A stretch of DNA of 64,000 nucleotides from Rachycentron canadum. Taxonomy: Eukaryota > Chordata > Actinopteri > Carangiformes > Rachycentridae. The notes under the pieces are model-generated. The model worked only from the letters and a program-made list of their open reading frames with translations. It made no database searches and was not told the DNA's origin. Within the stretch, counting starts at the first letter, position 1. Each line of letters opens with the position of its first letter. Where the stretch lies: contig CM076656.1 in assembly GCA_038496675.1 (NCBI GenBank), positions 24,574,584-24,638,583 on the forward strand, in the 5' to 3' direction. Positions 60,201-64,000 of this stretch are shown piece after piece. A program made the position numbers and the translations under genes.

Positions 60201-61864
60201 AGGGTACACACATCACAAAACCAAAAGGTGTTCCTGCTCTAAATCTGAGTGCGTGAGACAAATTTAACCGTGATTTTCCAGTCTTAGACGTCTGTTAAAG
60301 CAAGATTATGACTGGAAGTAAAGCTACAAACTCATTATTCTACCCATAGTCAAACTAAGGAAAAATAAAAACGCTATCATCTAAAAACTCCTGCTGCTGT
60401 GATACGTTTCAGACAAGCAGTCAGAAGCCAGAGTCACTCTTATCTCCCTTTGACTTTCATCTGCTTCATCATCCTTTGTTCTGTGCTAATTTGACACATA
60501 TGTAGCTGAAGGGATAAAATATGATGCTGCCGACCGGTCCAGCGGTAGAGGCTCCGTCTTACAGGCTGAGAGAGCCGGACATTGACAGACAACACACTGA
60601 GCTAAATAAATCAGCCACAGGGCAGGGATGAAACTCTTCAACTTTAATAAGAAGTATTAAAGGGATGTGTTGCTGGCGATCATTTTAATTTTGGAAATAT
60701 TGATTCCTGACCTTCTGATGGTCAAATGAAAGCATATTGATTGTTGCCCCCTTCAAAATATTTCTTAGTACATTTTGGATTAAACTCTGTTAAAATAACC
60801 TCTGAGGAAGTCACAAGCCCTGACAGAGTGTAGAGGCTTCTTCATATGATATACTGCAGGCTGACAAGCCTCTGTTGATATCTCATTATCATGTTCATCA
60901 ATACTACACTGTAAACAAGTATTTCATATAGCTCATCAAGGTCTAAAATGACTACTGCAACTACACTCAACAAATGTTTGGCAGTGCAGTTATTGTTATG
61001 CGATATTCTTTGCAGTAATTTCAGGGACTGCTCTTGCTTACGTGGACACATTATTTCATTCGGATCAAAAGCTACCTGAAGATTTTGGGGCAACTGCTGG
61101 CGTGGCACGTGCTTTACATGCATCGACACAGTTAATCAGAACAGCTTGTTGGCATGCGCAACACATAATGCATTCATCCTCCTCGGCGGCTATCTCATCT
61201 CTCCGGGAATGTGTTTGAAAAACTCCCCGAAGATGCGTCCAGTAATTATCATCCCATAGCATTTGGCTCTTATTGAGAATTTGTGTTAAAAATAAGGACC
61301 GTTTTTGGAAAGTGGAAAAATGTACATCCCCAAATATTGATGATGATATATCATCAAAATGATGATTTTTAGTTGACATAAAGGTTTAAAGGGCAAATTT
61401 GTTACCCAAATAAATAAATGAGTATATACTATGAAGGTTTCAGCAGAAAGGAATAGGTCTTCTTTATCTGGTGCATACAATGATCCCTTTTGGCATTTTA
61501 TTCTTTCAATTTCCATTCTGAAAGTATGCAGCAGAGCTTTACACAACACAGCTCCTCTGCATTTGACCTCCCCGTACAATGTGCCCTCTGTCGAGACAAA
61601 AGAGGGATTTACACAGAGCAGGCCTGTGGCAGTGGTTCTGCTGAAGGCCAGCGCTCTTTGATTAGTTTTCCCCTGGACCATTCCACATTTCCACCCAGTT
61701 GCCTTCTCTCTCACTCTCTTTCTTTTCTTTTTTCCTCTTGCTTCATAGGATGAGAGAGCTGTACAATGAGTATGATTCCCTGCATGTCAGTATGAATTTA
61801 ACTCCTGACAGATTCAGAATTTTATTTTTATTTTAATGTACTAAATACAATTTTCAACATTACC

Positions 61865-62045
61865 ACAGGAGGCTTTAAAGTGAAAGGGGACTGGGAGGAA
61901 AAGTGTATGAACTGAAAGAGAATGAGACAGTGGGGGCTAAGAGGAAGAGGAGTGCAGGAGGAGGTGGCGAGGTCAGTGATAAAGAGGAGGCTGAAAGAGG
62001 AGAGAGGAGAAGGTGACAGGAGGTGCAGGGACTGGAGGAGATGAT
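61865..62045. repeat. purine-rich (GA) tract
   Basis: Strongly G/A-biased plus strand with many GAGGAG units. The ptprs transcript would be pyrimidine-rich here. Not a clean microsatellite. Confidence 0.8.
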
Positions 62046-62381
62046 GTGAAGAGTGAGTGCAGGACTGAAAGAGCTAAATATTTCAAAAATACAAGATAAG
62101 TAAAATAATAGAAATAGAAATAAGTTTTGATGTATTCTTTCCCTTGCTCTTCTTTCTTGTTATTTGTAGTTTTTGCTTGCTGCTTAAAAAAAGAAAAAAA
62201 AAAAAAACGGAAAAAAACACAACAAAAAAAAAAAAAAACAGGACTTTAATACCACCTTTAAATTGACAAATTGCATTTTCACCTGCACCTGCTGATCCAG
62301 ATCATTCAATCTGCCCGGATCCATTTATGATGCTCTCCACTGTCCTGCACAGTCCTGTTTACCTTCACCTGTTATGTCACA

Positions 62382-62453
62382 GGGCAACACGGTGGCGCGG
62401 GGGTTAGCACCGTCATCAGCGGCTCAGCAGTCGAGATAAAGGATGGATGGATG
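62382..62453 (+). mobile_element. internally deleted fish interspersed repeat
   Basis: The start gggcaacacggtggcgcg, then gttagcaccgtc, and the end ggatggatggatg, match the two ends of a very common fish repeat (gggcggcacggtggcgcag ... gatggatggatg). The middle is missing. Identification is from memory. Confidence 0.55.
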
Positions 62454-62687
62454 TTACGTCGCTACCAAAACCTCGTCTAAAGCAGCAGAAGCAACGGTTT
62501 GTTAACTGCGCCACAGTAACAGGTTGAGTGTATCTGTGTGTGTTTGAGTCAGGATACGTGCCGATCACAGTGTCCTACACATAACTTTACTGCAAGCCGT
62601 AGAATTATATGTAATTATATTACATAAGCACCAAAAAAGTTAAGACATGTTTGTGTTTTCAGCTCTGTTGTCTCTCGCCCACACTTC

Positions 62688-62690
<3 letters not shown>

Positions 62691-62737
<47 letters not shown>
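62691..62737. repeat. (CT)n microsatellite
   Basis: CT repeat with a single interruption (CTTTCT). Confidence 0.97.
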
Positions 62738-62738
<1 letters not shown>

Positions 62739-63484
62739 ACACACAAACGCACAACCTTTCACTTCTGCTTCTATTTTTGCTCTTTCTTTCCAGGTAGTAG
62801 TTTTAGTATTGTTTAAACATCAGCAGCATGATTTAACTTCCTGAGTAGGTTTGATTCAACACTGACTGAATCCACTTCACTGTGTTGTATTTTGTGAGAC
62901 GCGTGTTCATATACAGTGAATACTGAGATAAAAATGCACCAGAAAGGTTTGTGCTTCTGTGTGTGTGTGTGCGGTAAATACACTTGGACATATGTGCTGC
63001 GTATTTGTGAATGTGTCTGTGTGTTCATGCTCATGCCATCAGACGCCCCTCAGCCACTGGCTGTGGGCCCATAAATGTCTATTATGGTGCAATTACTAAA
63101 GGTATGCTGTGTGTGATTGTGTGAACTCTGATGAGTGTAATTAACCTTTTTTTTCAATTTTCCACAACTGTGTCCCTCTGGGCTTCGGCTGCCGGTTACT
63201 GTTGACTTTCAACCTCTTTTTTTCTGCATTTGAACCCTGCCACTTGCCACATGGCTGGTAATTACAGGGTAGAGAAGGTTTAGTGGTATAGGGAATTAAA
63301 GTGTTTTTTAAAAAATCCCAATAATTAGTGATGCACAGACCACACCATATAGTCAACAGATGAGCTCTCTCATAAGGTTTCCTATGTTATTTTAGTATCC
63401 TCTTTATCGTCAGTGTTGTATAGCGCTCATGTCATCAAAATTAAAACTACATTTCCCATGAATCCTGTTTCTCCTATTGTTGAA

Positions 63485-63545
63485 TGCGTCAACCCTCTGT
63501 GACGTCGGCCATCTTGGTTTTTTGAAACCAGTGGTACCACCTGCC
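63485..63545. repeat. dispersed repeat, short fragment (copy 3)
   Basis: Contains accctctgtgacgtc, one mismatch from copy 1, followed by GCCATCTTG (63508-63516) and a TTTTTTGAAACCA tail like the other copies. The rest of the element is missing. Just upstream lies aaactacatttcccatga, a ZNF143-like sequence also common in repeats. Confidence 0.55.
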
Positions 63546-64000
63546 TGAGGAGATATCAGTGACTTTTTTTGAAAATCACTTCTTAAGGCTCATTTTCTTA
63601 GACTTGCTTTTATGCAATGTCTTCTTTTTACTGTTATTCTTTTATTTATTATATCATATTAATTATTTATTACTACTTTACATTATATTTTTATATATTT
63701 TTAGCATTTTTAAATCATCTCCCTTTTATTGGTTTTACTGTGTATATGTGCATGTTTGTATATGGAAAACCCTTAAATATCTGTTTGTTTTGTTATGACT
63801 GTAAAATAGACTCCAGAGCGTCCTCTGCTTTCTGCAGCACAGAACACAGACCTTCTGGGGTTTGGTTCCCACCAGTGCCACATTTTCTAAAAACATACAC
63901 ACTTCTTTTCCTGTGAGGTGCCTTGTATAAAAGTCTCCAAAAAAACCAACATATCCTATGTTACCAGAGATGACATTGAAAGGACATTGCACCCGCAGTG

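Larger units (their letters stand above)
58193..64000 (-). other. ptprs: upstream ptprs intron (partial), no first exon recognised
   Basis: The signal-peptide exon should lie upstream of 58192 on the minus strand, but none with an ATG, hydrophobic core and good donor was found. The stretch holds a decayed LINE (59545-60200), possible tRNA-derived SINE debris (58540-58612), a GA-rich tract (61865-62045), A-rich runs (62186-62240), a degraded repeat (62382-62453), a CT microsatellite (62691-62737) and a short dispersed-repeat fragment (63485-63545). Confidence 0.65.

Overview
This window is vertebrate genomic DNA, most likely from a teleost fish. One large multi-exon gene on the minus strand fills almost all of it. 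Its spliced product is the N-terminal extracellular half of a LAR-family (type IIa) receptor protein tyrosine phosphatase. The best match is PTPRS (RPTP-sigma; fish ptprsa or ptprsb). The fish assignment rests on the fish-type repeats (LINE 3' ends, a degraded 'gggc-ac-acggtggcgc' repeat, YY1/CRE-containing dispersed repeats) and abundant dinucleotide microsatellites.

Eleven coding exons were found on the minus strand, in transcript order: Ig1 first half (58047-58192), Ig1 second half (54105-54246), Ig2 first half (33867-34055), microexon meA of 9 nt (31352-31360), microexon meA of 18 nt (26441-26458), Ig2 second half (18703-18813), microexon meB of 12 nt (16303-16314), Ig3 (8178-8447), FN3-1 plus FN3-2 in one 582-nt exon (7483-8064), FN3-3 first half (6651-6787) and FN3-3 second half (6376-6520). 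All internal junctions are GT-AG. The joined reading frame is open for 587 codons. The three microexons are multiples of three and sit at phase-1 junctions, so each can be skipped without a frameshift. In this family, microexon choice controls binding to synaptic partners.

The signal-peptide exon and promoter are not recognised and probably lie above 64000. The remaining FN3 repeats, transmembrane segment and two phosphatase domains lie below position 1.

The rest is intron. The largest intron (34056-54104, about 20 kb) holds much of the repeat content: a LINE 3' end, a MITE-like element with an adjoining repeat, and one member of a near-identical repeat pair whose partner lies in the next intron up. 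A second LINE remnant and SINE-like debris lie upstream of the Ig1 exon. Most other long open frames in the window look like chance frames in low-complexity or repeat DNA.

No prokaryotic features, CRISPR arrays, rRNA or intact tRNA genes were seen. The points most worth checking are the full microexon set, the weak-donor/U-rich/G-rich context of meB, and an exon-like open segment at 22786-23040 that fits no known part of the gene.
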